The notes beneath the pieces were generated by a model. The model was not told the origin of the DNA, searched no databases, and saw nothing but the letters and a program-made list of their open reading frames with translations. DNA of 64,000 nt from positions 34,385,001-34,449,000 of the forward strand of contig NW_026947507.1 in NCBI RefSeq assembly GCF_034190915.1, given 5' to 3'. Origin of the DNA: Cavia porcellus. Its lineage: Eukaryota; Chordata; Mammalia; Rodentia; Caviidae. Positions 33,781-45,248 of this stretch are shown piece by piece. The first letter of the stretch is position 1; every line of letters begins with the position of its first letter. Both the position numbers and the translations under genes were made by a program.

Positions 33781-35235
33781 TATGAACGTGTAGCAGGGCC
33801 TGGGCCAGAGTGAGTCATGCAGGTGCCTGAGGTATGAGATTTGAGGAGGGCTCACTCTCAGTGTCATTCATGGGACAGCTTCAGTGCCTAGGAGGGAGGC
33901 TTCTTCTATCTATGGCCTGGGCACCTCACAGTTCTCACCCCATCACAGCCCATAAGGCCCCTGAAGCTGCTACTGCCTGAAGAGACTGCAGATGACCCTG
34001 GGGACAGGAGATGCCTGTCTTCACTTGTAAGTCTTTATTAAACTGACTGGAAGATGGGCTATGAGGAATAAGGGGCATGAACGCTACATCTGTTACAAAC
34101 TTGCTCTCCTTGGGTCACCCCTATGGTGTCATGTGCTGCATGAGGAATGGCTCTTTCCTCGTGCACTGTTTATGCTTGGCCCAGGGCTTGGAGCTATAAT
34201 ATCATTCATTTATTCCTTCATTTATTTGTTTAGTTTTATTCTTCCTCTCCACACAGTCTTGGTGAACAAATCCTTTAAACCAAGCCTTATGCTGATCAGT
34301 GGAGACACCAGGGCATCAGAGGCCCAGGGGTCCCCCTTCCATGGTCTCCCATGAGGAAGGCAGATTGCAATATGGCAATTAGAAACAATTAGCAGATTGT
34401 TCCCAACAGTAATTGCCAAGCATCCAGGATTGGTGCCAGACCTGCTTTGGCTTCAGGGAAGACCCTCTGAAGAAACAGAATCTAAACTGGAGCCCTACAG
34501 CTGCCCCAGATCTTCACTCTGCAGAAGGGCTTCTAGGAACCATATTTTATCAGAAGCTTTCTCTCCTTTGGACACTTCTCAGGAAGTGTCTCAGAAACTT
34601 TCCAGAAGTGTCCAGAACAGAACATAGGTCCCTCTTCTTCTTATATTATAAGCACACAAGTACCTGTGGATTGAACATTTTTGCTGCCTTTTTTCCTGGT
34701 GATATAACAGGCTGAGGAATTTGCTCAAAGGTTCAAGGACACACTGCAAGTTGATAGCAAACCCGAGCTCAGTGGCAAACTTTCTGACTTGACTCGGTCC
34801 AGGTCCTGACCTGACCTTTGTCCAAGGTGTGTTTTCATGGAGTGATTCATCCGATGGTGGATTTATTTACACAGCTTCACAAAGGCGCTAGCTGAGGCTG
34901 CAGCTCTGCTTGTTGAGGAATCATTTTTCCATCTTCCCCCCAAGAACATATGGAGAAATGGCTGGAGTGGAGCTGCTCTCTACACAGAAGCATTGCCCTG
35001 GACATATGGAGGCTCCCAGATTACAAAACTGTGGACAAATTCAGGTTGGAAGTACTCAATTTTCTGGGCCTCTACAGTAGGATCCAGACTGCACACTCCA
35101 CAGCTTGGGAACAACAAATACTGGTTTAGCTTGTTTAAGGCTAAAGTTCCTCTTGTTTCCTGGTGTGCAGGAAGATTGGTGGCCTTGAGGCATAGCCCCA
35201 TCTCTTCCCAGGTGAGGGGCAAATTGCAGATCAAC
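33781..35235. other. No gene recognised; palindromic cluster at 34570-34613
   Basis: Non-coding sequence. GACACTTC-TCAG-GAAGTGTC (34571-34590) is a perfect short palindrome, and GGACACTTCT pairs again with AGAAGTGTCC at 34604-34613. ORFs of 76-100 codons at 34.06-34.7 kb are unremarkable. Confidence 0.4.
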
Positions 35236-35440
35236 ATGGTGGATCACAGGCATTGACATTAGAGCTAGATTTGAATCTTACCTGACATGGCACAATTTCA
35301 ATGTGTTGGGCAAAGCAGTTAAACCCTTTGAGATTCAGTTTTCTAATCTGAAAAATAGCATAAACAGATTCTATTCTTACAGGTTAATGGGCACAGTAAA
35401 TGATACAGTATACTTGCACTTAGCCCAGTTTGTACCCAAG
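35236..35440 (-). repeat. MIR SINE relic
   Basis: Antisense MIR: 'ttgacattagagctagatttgaatctt', 'gggcaaagcagttaaacc', 'attcagttttctaatctgaaaaatag' and 'aatgatacagtatacttgcac'. Confidence 0.7.
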
Positions 35441-35739
35441 AGAGAAAATGAGTGGCAAAGATGACCATCTTCTCACTTGTAGATTACTGGTTTGTCATGT
35501 GCAGGACTGGGACTTGACCTCGTGATTGAGCCTAGGATTACATAACAATTTGGCTCATCTCCAAGGATACCACAGGGAATAGTACATGGGCATCCAGATC
35601 TGGAGTTTGTTGCAGTCTCCATTTCCTTTCAGAACAAACCTAAACTCCCAGGTCTCTAATTTTCTTGAGAAAGCAGACTTTAAACAGGTAACTTAATAAA
35701 CCATTCCACCATGATTTCCCAGTGCAAACCCTACTTCTG

Positions 35740-35938
35740 GTTATAGTCTTAGTTTAATGCCTCCTATACGGATGTTCCCCAATTTTGTCCACACATTAGA
35801 CTCACATAGAAGCCTCTTTATGTATCTAACTTCCAGGCTACATCCCACACCAATTAAGTCATAGTCCCTAACGACTAGGACACTGGTAACAGTATTTCCT
35901 GAAGCTGCCCAAGTGGGGCTGAATTCAACTGTCACTGC
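35740..35938 (+). mobile_element. MER5-type hAT DNA transposon relic
   Basis: 'tgttccccaattttgtccacacattagactcacatagaag', then 'caattaagtcatagtccctaacgac' and 'gcccaagtggggctgaattcaactgtc' match a MER5 element from end to end. Diverged. Confidence 0.65.
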
Positions 35939-37329
35939 CAATTTATTCTACAGGTTGGTATCCAATAGCAAGACTGAAGTTGGCTTATCTAAGGCTCTGT
36001 CTTTTTCTGAGCTCCCCTACCTTGTGCTACCATACTTTTAGGCCCATGTATGACCTTCTAAGTATTTACATTTCCACTGTCCCTGAACATTTACTTAAGG
36101 CTTCAAGGCAGTCTTTCATAGTTGCACTCAAAAGTCTCTCATGCACTGATTCATTTACAAGATATACGGAGCATATGCTGTGAAAACTAGGAATGGGTTG
36201 TTGATGTGTTAGGGTAAGGATATTTGAGTGGATCCTCAAAGGGCTACACCTCAGTCACCAACAAAGGTATCATTCAATACCATGGCATGTTCCAAATCTC
36301 TCCCCTGCTGGAGGGCCCAGTTTCAACTGTTTCAGAGATAACTCTCAGCTGCTAAACATCTTGACCACTTCATGGGAAGAACCTATGGGTTTTTAGGCAA
36401 AAAGTTATCCAGAAAGATGTCCTGATGCATCAGGATTTCTGGGGTGCAATATGCATGTTTGGGCCCAGTAATCTTGGATGAGTCCTACTTGCCCCCAAAG
36501 AACTCCAAGCTACTTAAGTGTGATGCTTCCCATCCTTCAAACAGTAAGGTCAGACATTTCTCTGGGTATCTGGTTCACGAAATTTAGTAAATTGTATGTA
36601 ACCTGAAACAAAGAAGAAAGGAGGAAAGAGTTAGGGCAGAAGGAAGGAGATAGGGAGTAACTAAGATGGAGCAGAGAGACAAAGACAGACTGAAGCTGAC
36701 ATTAAGGTCTTGTTTTTCCCTGCCGATCCCTGGATGGAGACCAAGGAAGGTCCCTTTAAGCTCATGTCCTCTGTCACTTTGAATTTTGCTGTTCAGCCTT
36801 CCTCCCTCCACACTTACACATTGAGAATTTGCACACCTTGAAGGCCCTCATTAAAGCATCCTCCTCCAGTCTATTCTCTGCTGAGCATCTGTGCACCAAA
36901 GTGTGGTGAGAGCCTCAGTTCTCTCATCATTTGGGAGGGATCTTTCCTTGCAAAGCACTTGACAACAGCTGAGTGACTCAGTCCCGTGCTATCATGATGG
37001 GTATTACCAGCTTTAGTGCCTTCTTTGTTCCTCTACACTTCCTAGCTCTGCTGGTCTGGTGGGTTTTCATGGCTTTCACTGGTCATCCGGAGCTCAGGGA
37101 GACAGTTGCCAAGCTCAAGCTCCCAGGACCCATGAGGTCTCACATTTGCATGTTTGCTACCCTTCATCAGCCTCTAATTTCCTTTCTCCAAACAGGAACC
37201 CTCCTACAGTTATCACCTGTAGATCTTTAGTCACTTGTCACACTGGGAAAAATGTTTCTCCCACAATGAGAAGCCTGGGTGCCTGTGTGTGTGCGAGGCA
37301 AAGCAGAGCAGAGGTAAAGTAGCAGGCAT
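35939..37329. other. No gene or repeat recognised
   Basis: Non-coding sequence. The 85- and 87-codon plus ORFs at 36.97-37.32 kb overlap in two frames and look like chance. Confidence 0.4.
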
Positions 37330-37690
37330 GCACTTCTGAGGGGTGTGCAGAGCTCTGCTCAGCTAAGCACAGATTGCAGAACAGAGCTGCTGAATTGTGT
37401 TTCAACAACGGCAAGTCCGCAGGGAATTTCTGTAGTATTAGATATATTGCTGGACGTGAATAATTAAGGATTCTGATGTGGTCAGGTAGATTAATGTCCC
37501 TCTGAAAGCTCCAGATCAATGTTGGAAAGGGAAAAAATAAAAGACATGCATAATTTTAAAAAAACCATCAGAAACTTTGCTTGACATGATGACATTACTG
37601 ATTTTTTTATGATCTTCTCAAATATACTCTATAACCGTTATTAATTTAGTATCGTTAATAGCTCATCCTTCAAATGTCAGGCAAAAGCCA
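37330..37690. other. Candidate conserved regulatory element
   Basis: Repeat-free AT-rich block with many homeodomain-type cores: 'gtgaataattaagg' near 37457, 'ataaccgttattaatttag' near 37631 and 'tcgttaatag' near 37652. Inference only. Confidence 0.3.
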
Positions 37691-38079
37691 AAACTGAAAT
37701 AGAACTGCTTAGAGCTGGAAAAGTCCAGGAGGAGGGAGGAAATTCCAGGGCATGAAGATGCCGACTGCTTCCAGCCTTCCCAGAACTCCTAGCCAAGGTC
37801 TCTATCAAAGCACCTTTCCTCATGGGCACTGCCTTGCTTGTGGTCCTCAAAGAAGGCTATATCCAGCCCATTTGCTGATCATCTGCCACCTTGGCACTGG
37901 CCTGGCTTTTTACCTGGTGAAATGCTGGGGACTCAAGTTGGGAGGACTTTAGGACTGACCTAAAAGATAAAGACTTCTCAACAGTTTCTGCTCTCCTTGT
38001 GCTCAAGACAGCTTTAAATATTTCTTCCTCCCAGTCAGGTCCCTTTAAAAATGCAGATGTATCTGGAGGGGACAATATA

Positions 38080-38300
38080 CTTATGATATGAGTAATAAAT
38101 ATTTGAAGGCACTATTTTAAGTGCCCTATATTCATTTGATCCTCACTGAACCCAGAACATTATTATTTCCAATTTAATGTCTACACAAACTCTGATTCAA
38201 AGATCCTAAGTAACTTGCTTGAGGACACACAGCAACTAATGAAGACTGGAATTGGCATTCAAATCATGTTTGACCGCAGGACTTGCACCTTATTTGCCAT
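38080..38300 (+). repeat. MIR SINE relic
   Basis: Sense MIR wording: 'gcactattttaagtgccctata', 'tttgatcctcactgaaccc', 'taagtaacttgcttgaggacacacagcaacta' and 'ctggaattggcattcaaatc'. Confidence 0.8.
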
Positions 38301-38639
38301 ATTACATGTGTCCTACTGGTAGTTCCTGCTGCAGGATCTAAGAGGTACTGAGATTCTCTACAAAGAAGAAAGCACTTGCTGGTCCAGAAAGAAAGGTAGC
38401 TGAAGTGAAGATATGGATGGATGAGGGCACTCGGAGATATGAAGGCAGAGGTACAAACAACTGGCCTGTCCCTTTCTCCTGCCACAACTTCATCTCCTCT
38501 GGATTACTTTGGGGAGCTCATTATGGCACCCCTATTAGGTGTCATGGTGAGTGGAGCATGACCAATACTCCCCAGTGGCTCTGTGTGGCCTGCTAGCCGC
38601 TCATCAAACTGGCCTCCTGAAATTTAAAACCTTACTATC

Positions 38640-39090
38640 TTAATTACTTTCTCATTGCTGAGACAAAATACCTACACTGAAAGTTAAAGGGGAAAGGTTT
38701 ATTTCAGCTCCTACTTTGTAGAGGTTTTGGTCTGTAGTCAGCTGGCTCTAAGGCAGGGCAGCATGGCAGAGGAGAAACCACCCAAGGCAGGGCAGACAGG
38801 AAGCAGCAAGTATCATTCTATCTTTCCCTTTATTTTCCATCCATTTTTCAAACCTACTGATTGTTGTCACTCAAACCCAAGATAGGGCATCACATTACCC
38901 ATACCCAGAACAGTGCTAAGCCACTTGTGAACTGATCCACTAAATCCACATTCAGACATCCTTGGTCCAGCCACCTCTGAAATGCTCCACCTATGAATGG
39001 AAGAAACCTTAATAGGATGTAAGACATAACACTTAGGTTCTGCAAAAACCAGGAACCTAAATGTTCCAAGCATAAATCCAAACATTTTTA
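38640..39090 (-). mobile_element. MaLR-like LTR, antisense copy
   Basis: 'ttactttctcattgctgagacaaaatacc', 'ggaaaggtttatttcagctcc', 'tttggtctgtagtcagctggctctaagg' and 'agcatggcagaggag' are followed by a diverged remainder. Same family as the copies at 24.1 and 47.3 kb. Confidence 0.7.
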
Positions 39091-39562
39091 ATTAGAATGG
39101 CCCTGCCCTTGGAGAGCCAAAGTGAGATGTAGCAGAAACAGAAGTTTAAAGGGGCAGCGTAGAAAGATAGCTTAACTCAGAAGCTGTAGAGTTGTTGGCT
39201 CCCCTCTCCCCATTCCCTTATCTTCTACATCAGGTCCTCACCAAGACTTGCCCAACACAGTGGACCACCCAGACATTTCTCACTACATGTTCTTCAGGGG
39301 ACAAATGCAAAGACAGTCTTAAGAGAAAGAATGGCTAATCTTAAACTGAGCCAAAATATAGATTTAATTTATCTACTCCATCCAACTGCTCAGAAAAAAA
39401 CAAGAGTATTTAGTTTATCTGATCTGATGAGTCCTCAGTACAAATGAGCAAGCAGGGCTGCTTATGTGGACACAGGCGGAGGCAGCTGAGAACAGTTTGC
39501 TCAGCTGCCTGGAAGCTGGCTGGATGTCTCCACAATCACGGCACATGTGTGCATTCATGGAC

Positions 39563-39564
<2 letters not shown>

Positions 39565-39611
<47 letters not shown>
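39565..39611. repeat. (CA)n microsatellite
   Basis: About 23 uninterrupted CA units. The minus-strand ORF with a VCVCVC start is an artefact of this repeat. Confidence 0.98.
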
Positions 39612-39612
<1 letters not shown>

Positions 39613-39995
39613 CTTACTATTAAATTAACCAAGCTGGATCTCCGCTATGGGAAATCTTCATTTTAATATTAAATCAGTAATTAATAGCCAAGGCACTTAG
39701 TTCGCTTTCCTTTTATTGGCTTTGCCATAGATACGGAATGGAGAAGGGTATCCTTTCTTCCAGCCAGCAAGCTGCCCACCCCCACCCACCTCCTGAGTAT
39801 GAATATGTTCCTATCTCATTTGCATCTGATTATTAGTGCATTGAAGCGACAGTCATGTACACCCTCTTTATATTCATTGGAAAATTAAATTACAAAAGTT
39901 TTTCTATGTTGCAATTTATGTTCTGGTTGGAGACGATTGTTTTTTTTTTTTTTTCCAGCGAATATCACAGTCTCCAAGACTTAATAAATTCATGA
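39612..39995. other. Candidate conserved regulatory element
   Basis: Strongest enhancer-like block by eye. 'aatattaaatcagtaattaatag' (39665-39689) is homeodomain-rich. An inverted CCAAT box lies in 'ttttattggc', a POU octamer ATTTGCAT at 39818-39825, then 'gattattagtgcattg' and 'ggaaaattaaattac'. No repeat is recognised until the poly-T run near 39940. Conservation was not tested. Confidence 0.38.
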
Positions 39996-40770
39996 GCATT
40001 GATTCCTAGGGGGAAGAGTATGCATAGTATATTGGAAAATAGAGATGCTCAGTTTAATGTCAAAATGTTTTACTTTCTCCTACCCAAGCCTTAAATACAC
40101 CAATGTCTGGAAGCACCTGTCAATGTGCTCTGCAGATGTGGAGGGGGACCATGGAAAGCTATGGCTTTGGACTGTATCAAGTGACAGAGCCCATAGGATA
40201 CAGGTATTTTTGTGCAATATCAGTCCTCTTTTCCAGGTCCCACTCTGACTATTCCACAGTTCCCCAAACCTGGAACTACTGCCTCTCCCAGTAACATAAT
40301 AGATAAGCTTCACCCTATAGATATGTTTTATTTGCATTGCATAACTTTTTTCCTTGAAAACCAATATTTAAATATTAAGAAATCTGCTAAAACAAAATCC
40401 AGACATTTTTACTTTCTTCAAAAGTCTGAAGGTCTAAGAGCATTGCGCTCACATCCAACACAACAGCAATTAAGGGGACCAAGTGACAGAAGTCAGCTCC
40501 TCTAAGCCATATTTCCAGGGACATACTCTACAATTTTCCACCATTCTCATCACTTATGGATGGAAGTGCAGCATAAGTTCCACATTTTTTAAAAGCACAT
40601 ATTTTTCTTATGAGAAGTACTTTTTTTTCTAATGAGAAATATATCTCTATATCCCAAAATAGATCTGGAAAAAAGTATCTGAATACAGGGGCGAGAATAT
40701 TATTTTTCCAAGGAAGTAAAATATTTTGTTTAATGTTTAAAGAGAAAAAGGAGAAAGACTTCTAACAGAG
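39996..40770. other. No gene or repeat recognised
   Basis: Non-coding AT-rich DNA. ORFs up to 97 codons have no recognisable domain. Confidence 0.4.
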
Positions 40771-40820
40771 TTTTTTTGTTTGTTTGTTTTGTTTTTGTTT
40801 TTGTTTTTGTTTTTGTTTTA
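40771..40820. repeat. (GTTTTT)n / T-rich simple repeat
   Basis: GTTT and GTTTTT units in tandem. It may be the antisense tail of an undetected retroposon, but no body is recognised next to it. Confidence 0.9.
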
Positions 40821-41499
40821 ATCTAGCCTGCTTTCCTCATTTTTGTAATTGGCCTTCACCTTGGGAGCATTTGAATTTGAGACATTGCTGACACAGCCTT
40901 GGTGGGAGATAGGGAAAGCCTCATAGACTTGCATGGCTCCCATGTCTGGTGGTTGCAGTGTCTGGTGACTGAGACCCAGGGCCTGGCCCCTCATGCAGTA
41001 ATGCTGCCAGGCTATGCCAGCCCCTGTCACTTTCCTGAGGCCTGAAGCTCCAATGCTGGGTGTCAGGCTGAGTGCTGAGGTCCCCCACTTAGAGCACCTC
41101 CCTGCCTCCTAGAGGTAAGAATGAGTCTGCCTCTTCTGAGCCTTTTGGTGTAAAATAATAAGAAATTCACATATTGGTCTCCACTCAGGAACATGTGTGT
41201 CCTGTCTGACACGGAGCTCCTAACTCACTTACAATGGGTGCTGGGAGCATTTCGATGGAGTGAGGGGATTTTGAGGCACTCCTGGCAGCCTCAGGATGGG
41301 AACTGGTTGCTGGGAAACCACCATTGTGATTAGAGGTTTAGAACTTTCTCATCTCAGTATCTCTCAAGAGGGGAGAGGGTTTCACACTGGAGAAGTGCAG
41401 TTGGTCACCACTGGCTGACATGTGACCAAGCATGCCAATATCACAGCTGCCTTGGAAGCACAGAGTAGCAAAGTTCAAGCACAGTTGAGCTGCTAATTC

Positions 41500-41880
41500 T
41501 TGCAGCTCCTGGAGGGCAGAGTGCTTGGGAGAAAACACAGAAGCTGAGACCCCGTGCAGGCCTGTCCCTCCACTTCTCTTTCATCTGGCTTTTCATCTGT
41601 ACCCTTTGTGATGTGCTTTATAATGAATTGATAAATGTAAAAATTTAAAAAAATGTGTTTCTCCTGATTCTGTGAGCTGTAATAACAAATGAATCAAACT
41701 CAAGGAGAAGGGTTTGGGAAACCCGGTTTATGACTGGTCGGTGAGAAATACAAATCAATGGGACCTGCAACTTGCATTTGAAGAGGATGCAGAGTCCTTA
41801 AACTGAGGGATCTGACACTGAGTTGGCCTGGGTTACACTGTAGGGTACCAGTTGGGGTGCCACAGGAGAACTGCTGAATC
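41500..41880 (+). mobile_element. ERV solo LTR, 3' part (ERVL-like)
   Basis: 'cttttcatctgtaccctttgtg', 'aatgaattgataaatgtaaaaa' and 'gtgtttctcctgattctgtgagctgt' are seen. 'ggtttatgactggtcggtgag', 'ggacctgcaacttgcatttgaag' and 'gataccagttggggtgcca'-like order follow. I recognise the LTR type but not its exact name. Confidence 0.5.
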
Positions 41881-43245
41881 CAATGCCACGTTTCATATCA
41901 AAAGTGAAAAATTATATTGCAAAGAGTTCTGTTTTTCCTTCTTCGATGCTTCATAACGCAGAAACACTTTTAGACTTTGATTGGTACTTTTTGGTTCCAA
42001 GATCCTGTGTTCCTAACTTCTGCACCATTCCTGAGCTTGTATCGTGTGTTCAGCCTCCTACCCTGCTCATCTCATGGTGCATCTATCCCTCCACCGCTGT
42101 TCCTGTTGCACATGACCAAGAATAATGATGTGGGACAGGGACCCCATAAGGAAAAGAAGGGCAATGTCTCGCAGCTTGAATGAAGGGACAAGATCAACAC
42201 AGAACAGCACAGTAAATGGAGTGAGGTCTCACAGGTGGATGCTGTGAGAGGCTCCCCAGCTCTCTTTGGTATTAGGTATTAGGTATTCCCCCTAATACCT
42301 GGGGTCCCCCTGTACCCATGCAAGCAAAGCTGATCAGTTCTTAGTAGCTGAGAAGCAGAGCACAAAAGAAGAGCACCAGAAAAGAAGGAGCCAGGGACCA
42401 GTTGTAATCTTCAAAATCATACCTCCATGACCCTCCCAGATATACTGAGAAGTGTGCTTTACTAATCTCCTAGGTGTCTCCAAAGCCAATCGAGTTGACA
42501 GCTAAGTTTAACCATCACAAAGAACTTCTGTTGAATCATCTCATTGTCATGATATCATTATTTGTCCCTCAAATATCACAGCAGAACCCAGCAGAACTTC
42601 CATGGTTACTGTGCTGTGCTCTGGGTATGGCACAGAGCTTTGACAAAGTATTTTGCAGAAGGAACCTATCAAGGTATTGTCTCTCAGCCCTGTGCATTGT
42701 AGGAAATAATTCAAGCCCCAAGTGGGTATCTCTTCCTCCTCCTGTATAATCATCTTAGCAGAAGCAATAATTCCAGAGGGAAACCCAGGGACATTTCAGC
42801 ACTCCTGAATATGTTCCCTACAGGGTAGAAGGGTCTTGCTGAAATGCACATGAAAATAAACCACAAGACAATTTATGAGTAGACCAAGTTAACGCTGGCA
42901 ACCTCATCCTGGCTAAGCATGGCTAGTCTCCTTTATTTGGGAAAGGAACCCCAGCCTCACACTAAACCAAGTCCTGGTACCAGGCTAGATTGTACAGTAA
43001 AGGCTGAGCCCAGTATGCCACACTCCACTCTTGCTCTCCACCTGACGGTCCACACCTTCAGTCTGAGTCCCAGTCTTGTTTCTCTCCAATATCCTGGTTT
43101 TGTTTTTCCCCTAAATTTATAACCTCTGACCTCCTAGCTTCACTTCCAGAAAGCCTATTGTATTACTCAGTTCTCTCTCCTACAAACTCACATGTCCATA
43201 AACAGCCAGCCTTCTGCACACAGGAGGAAATGGTTCCAGCTCATC
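41881..43245. other. No gene recognised; perfect hairpin at 42274-42300
   Basis: AGGTATTAGG (42274-42283) and CCTAATACCT (42291-42300) form a 10-bp perfect stem. At about 42470-42520 'ccaatcgagttgacagctaagtttaaccatcacaa' resembles an antisense LTR end. Several 67-91-codon ORFs are unremarkable. Confidence 0.4.
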
Positions 43246-43540
43246 ACCACCACTACAGATACTAAAATCAGTGAGTGCACAAGTCCTTTGTACAAAATGA
43301 TGTAATATTTCTGTAAAATAAGTGTGCTTTCCTATTCTTGAGTCACATCTCTATTACGTACAATGCCTAATGTAAAGTGAGTGTTATATAATTGTACTAT
43401 ATTAAGGAATAGTGATAATTTTTTAACGTATGTGTATGTTTAGTAAAGACAGTATTTTTTAAAAATATTTTCAATCCAGAATGGGTTGAACTGTGGATGC
43501 TTAAACTATGGATGCAGAGAGCTGACTGTGTATGTGCATG
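43246..43540 (-). mobile_element. Tigger-type DNA transposon relic
   Basis: 'aaaatattttcaatccagaatgggttgaactgtggatgc' and 'ggatgcagagagctgactgtgta' are the recognisable terminal part of a Tigger-type element. Upstream lies a diverged body ('atgcctaatgtaaagtgagtg'). No transposase is encoded. Confidence 0.65.
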
Positions 43541-43599
43541 TCCCTACATATGTACATGCATGCACAGTACAGTGTCCATGTACCTATCAGTATATGTGT

Positions 43600-44225
43600 C
43601 TACACACATTATGAGTACACATGCTGTGATAAGTTAACTAAGGATCAACTTGTAACATCCAGATGACCTGAATCAGCATGGTCCTGGGTGTGGGAGGCCC
43701 TCCTGAGGATTGTTGCCAGAAGCATAAAAGCAGAACTGGGGGAGAAGATGGTGCTCTACTTATTCTCCCGAGAAGCTTGTCATGCTGATTTTCCTGGTAT
43801 GAACTCCACTGTTATCATCAGAGGAGCCTAGGTCCTTACTGTCACTGAGGATGGCTGTTGTTTTGCTTAGGGGGGCTCTGGTCCTTACCTTGAGTATCAC
43901 TACCTGACTCCAGTGCAGATCCCTCAGCCTGCTGGCACAGATTCCTCATCTGGCTGGCACAGACTTTCGAGCTTCCACCACTGACCTTTGGGCCTTTCCA
44001 GTACAAATTCTTGATTGCCATGGACTGTAGGCCTCCAGCTGAACTTGGGGTAGCCATTGCCATGGGCTCTGGGTCTTTATCTCGACTCATAGGAGACACT
44101 GCCATGGGATTCAAGCCCTCAGCTGGATTCTTTGGGTCTAGTATGTGGATAAATCTCTTGTACTCTTCTGCATTTGACTCTTTGGGTGAATATTGTAAAA
44201 TAATCCTATAAATTATATGTACTGT
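43600..44225 (+). mobile_element. Unnamed interspersed repeat (ERV LTR-like)
   Basis: Alternating phrases such as 'gggcctttccag', 'gactgtaggcctccagctgaac' and 'tgggattcaagccctcagctgg', then 'ggataaatctcttgtac', resemble a known class of old mammalian LTR-like repeats. I cannot name it. The 90-codon minus ORF inside is not a credible gene. Confidence 0.35.
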
Positions 44226-44244
44226 ATTAAATCTGTTCCCTTGT

Positions 44245-44350
44245 AATGCATATACAATGCGTATACTTACATATCAGTACATATATACATATATGCATTA
44301 GTACATGGTACATACACATAAACATGCACATGTACATACATATATTTATT
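44245..44350. repeat. TACATA/ATACAT-rich simple repeat
   Basis: Impure tract of ATACATA and CATAC units. Confidence 0.85.
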
Positions 44351-44689
44351 CAATAACTCATATGACACACACCTTCTGCCTTCCTTTTTGCCTTCTCCCT
44401 GATGAGTATGGACAAGGATGTCTGGGGTGGCAGAATCATGGTCTGACTTTCAGAAAAGCCATGTGAAACCAATAAAGGGAAGGCTGAGATTTCTACCTCA
44501 CACTTGTCACCTGCAGACCCAGTCCCAGATTCCCACCCTGGATTTTTTGTCAGGTGAAAAACTAGTGTCTATTTTGTTAAACTACTGCTGCCAATTCTCT
44601 GGTACTAGAAGTCAAACTTGATCCTAAGGGATATACATGAGATGTCAAGTTTTGCAAAATGTCTTCAGAAACATAGTTTCTTACCACTT

Positions 44690-45062
44690 CATGGACTCAA
44701 TCATGTTCCCCCAAAAGTTCTAATGGAGAACATGACCATGTTTGAAGATAGAATCTTAAAAGAGGTGATGATATTAAAATGAATTCACAGGGGCAGATCC
44801 TAATTCAATATTACTGATGTCCTTAGAAAAGGGAAAATTGAACTCAAGACACATACATAGAGGTAAGATGACACGAAGAGGCAGAAAGATCTCTTGTAAG
44901 CCAAGGAGAGAGACCTAGAACAAATCCTGACCTCCCCACCCCTAAAAAAAACCAACATAGCTGACATTTTGGTCTCTGGCTTCTATGCTACAGAACTTGG
45001 AAGGAAATTTTTTGTTGCTTAAGCCATCCAGTCAGTGGTACCTCCTGATAGCAGCCCTCGAA
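44690..45062 (+). mobile_element. MLT1-type LTR
   Basis: 'catggactcaatcatgttcccccaaaagttc', 'aaaagaggtgatgatattaaaatgaattc' and 'gggcagatcctaattcaatattactg' are seen. 'aagccaaggagagagacct' and 'gttgcttaagccatccagtcagtgg' follow. End-to-end order of an MLT1/MaLR LTR in sense. No internal genes. Confidence 0.75.
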
Positions 45063-45109
45063 AACCCTCATTTCCTCCTGGTGTTGTCTTAACCTCCCTG
45101 AGTGAGGGG

Positions 45110-45248
45110 CTTATCAGTTAGAGAACCTGCATCTGAATTACCCATTACCCAAGAAGTCTGTAATGAATGGATGGGTTCAGAATCCACATTTTCTCCAGGT
45201 CCTCTGGTGACGCTTAAGTGTGCTGTAGTTCAAGAACCACTAGTTTAC
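45110..45248 (+). mobile_element. MER5-type relic, partial
   Basis: 'gagaacctgcatctgaattacc', 'cagaatccacattttctccaggtcctctggtgacgc' and 'tagttcaagaaccactag' match the 3' half of MER5. Confidence 0.55.

Noticed and set aside
36973..37322. 85- and 87-codon overlapping plus ORFs with a hydrophobic start
   Set aside because: Two frames of the same DNA are open together and nothing matches a known small membrane protein.
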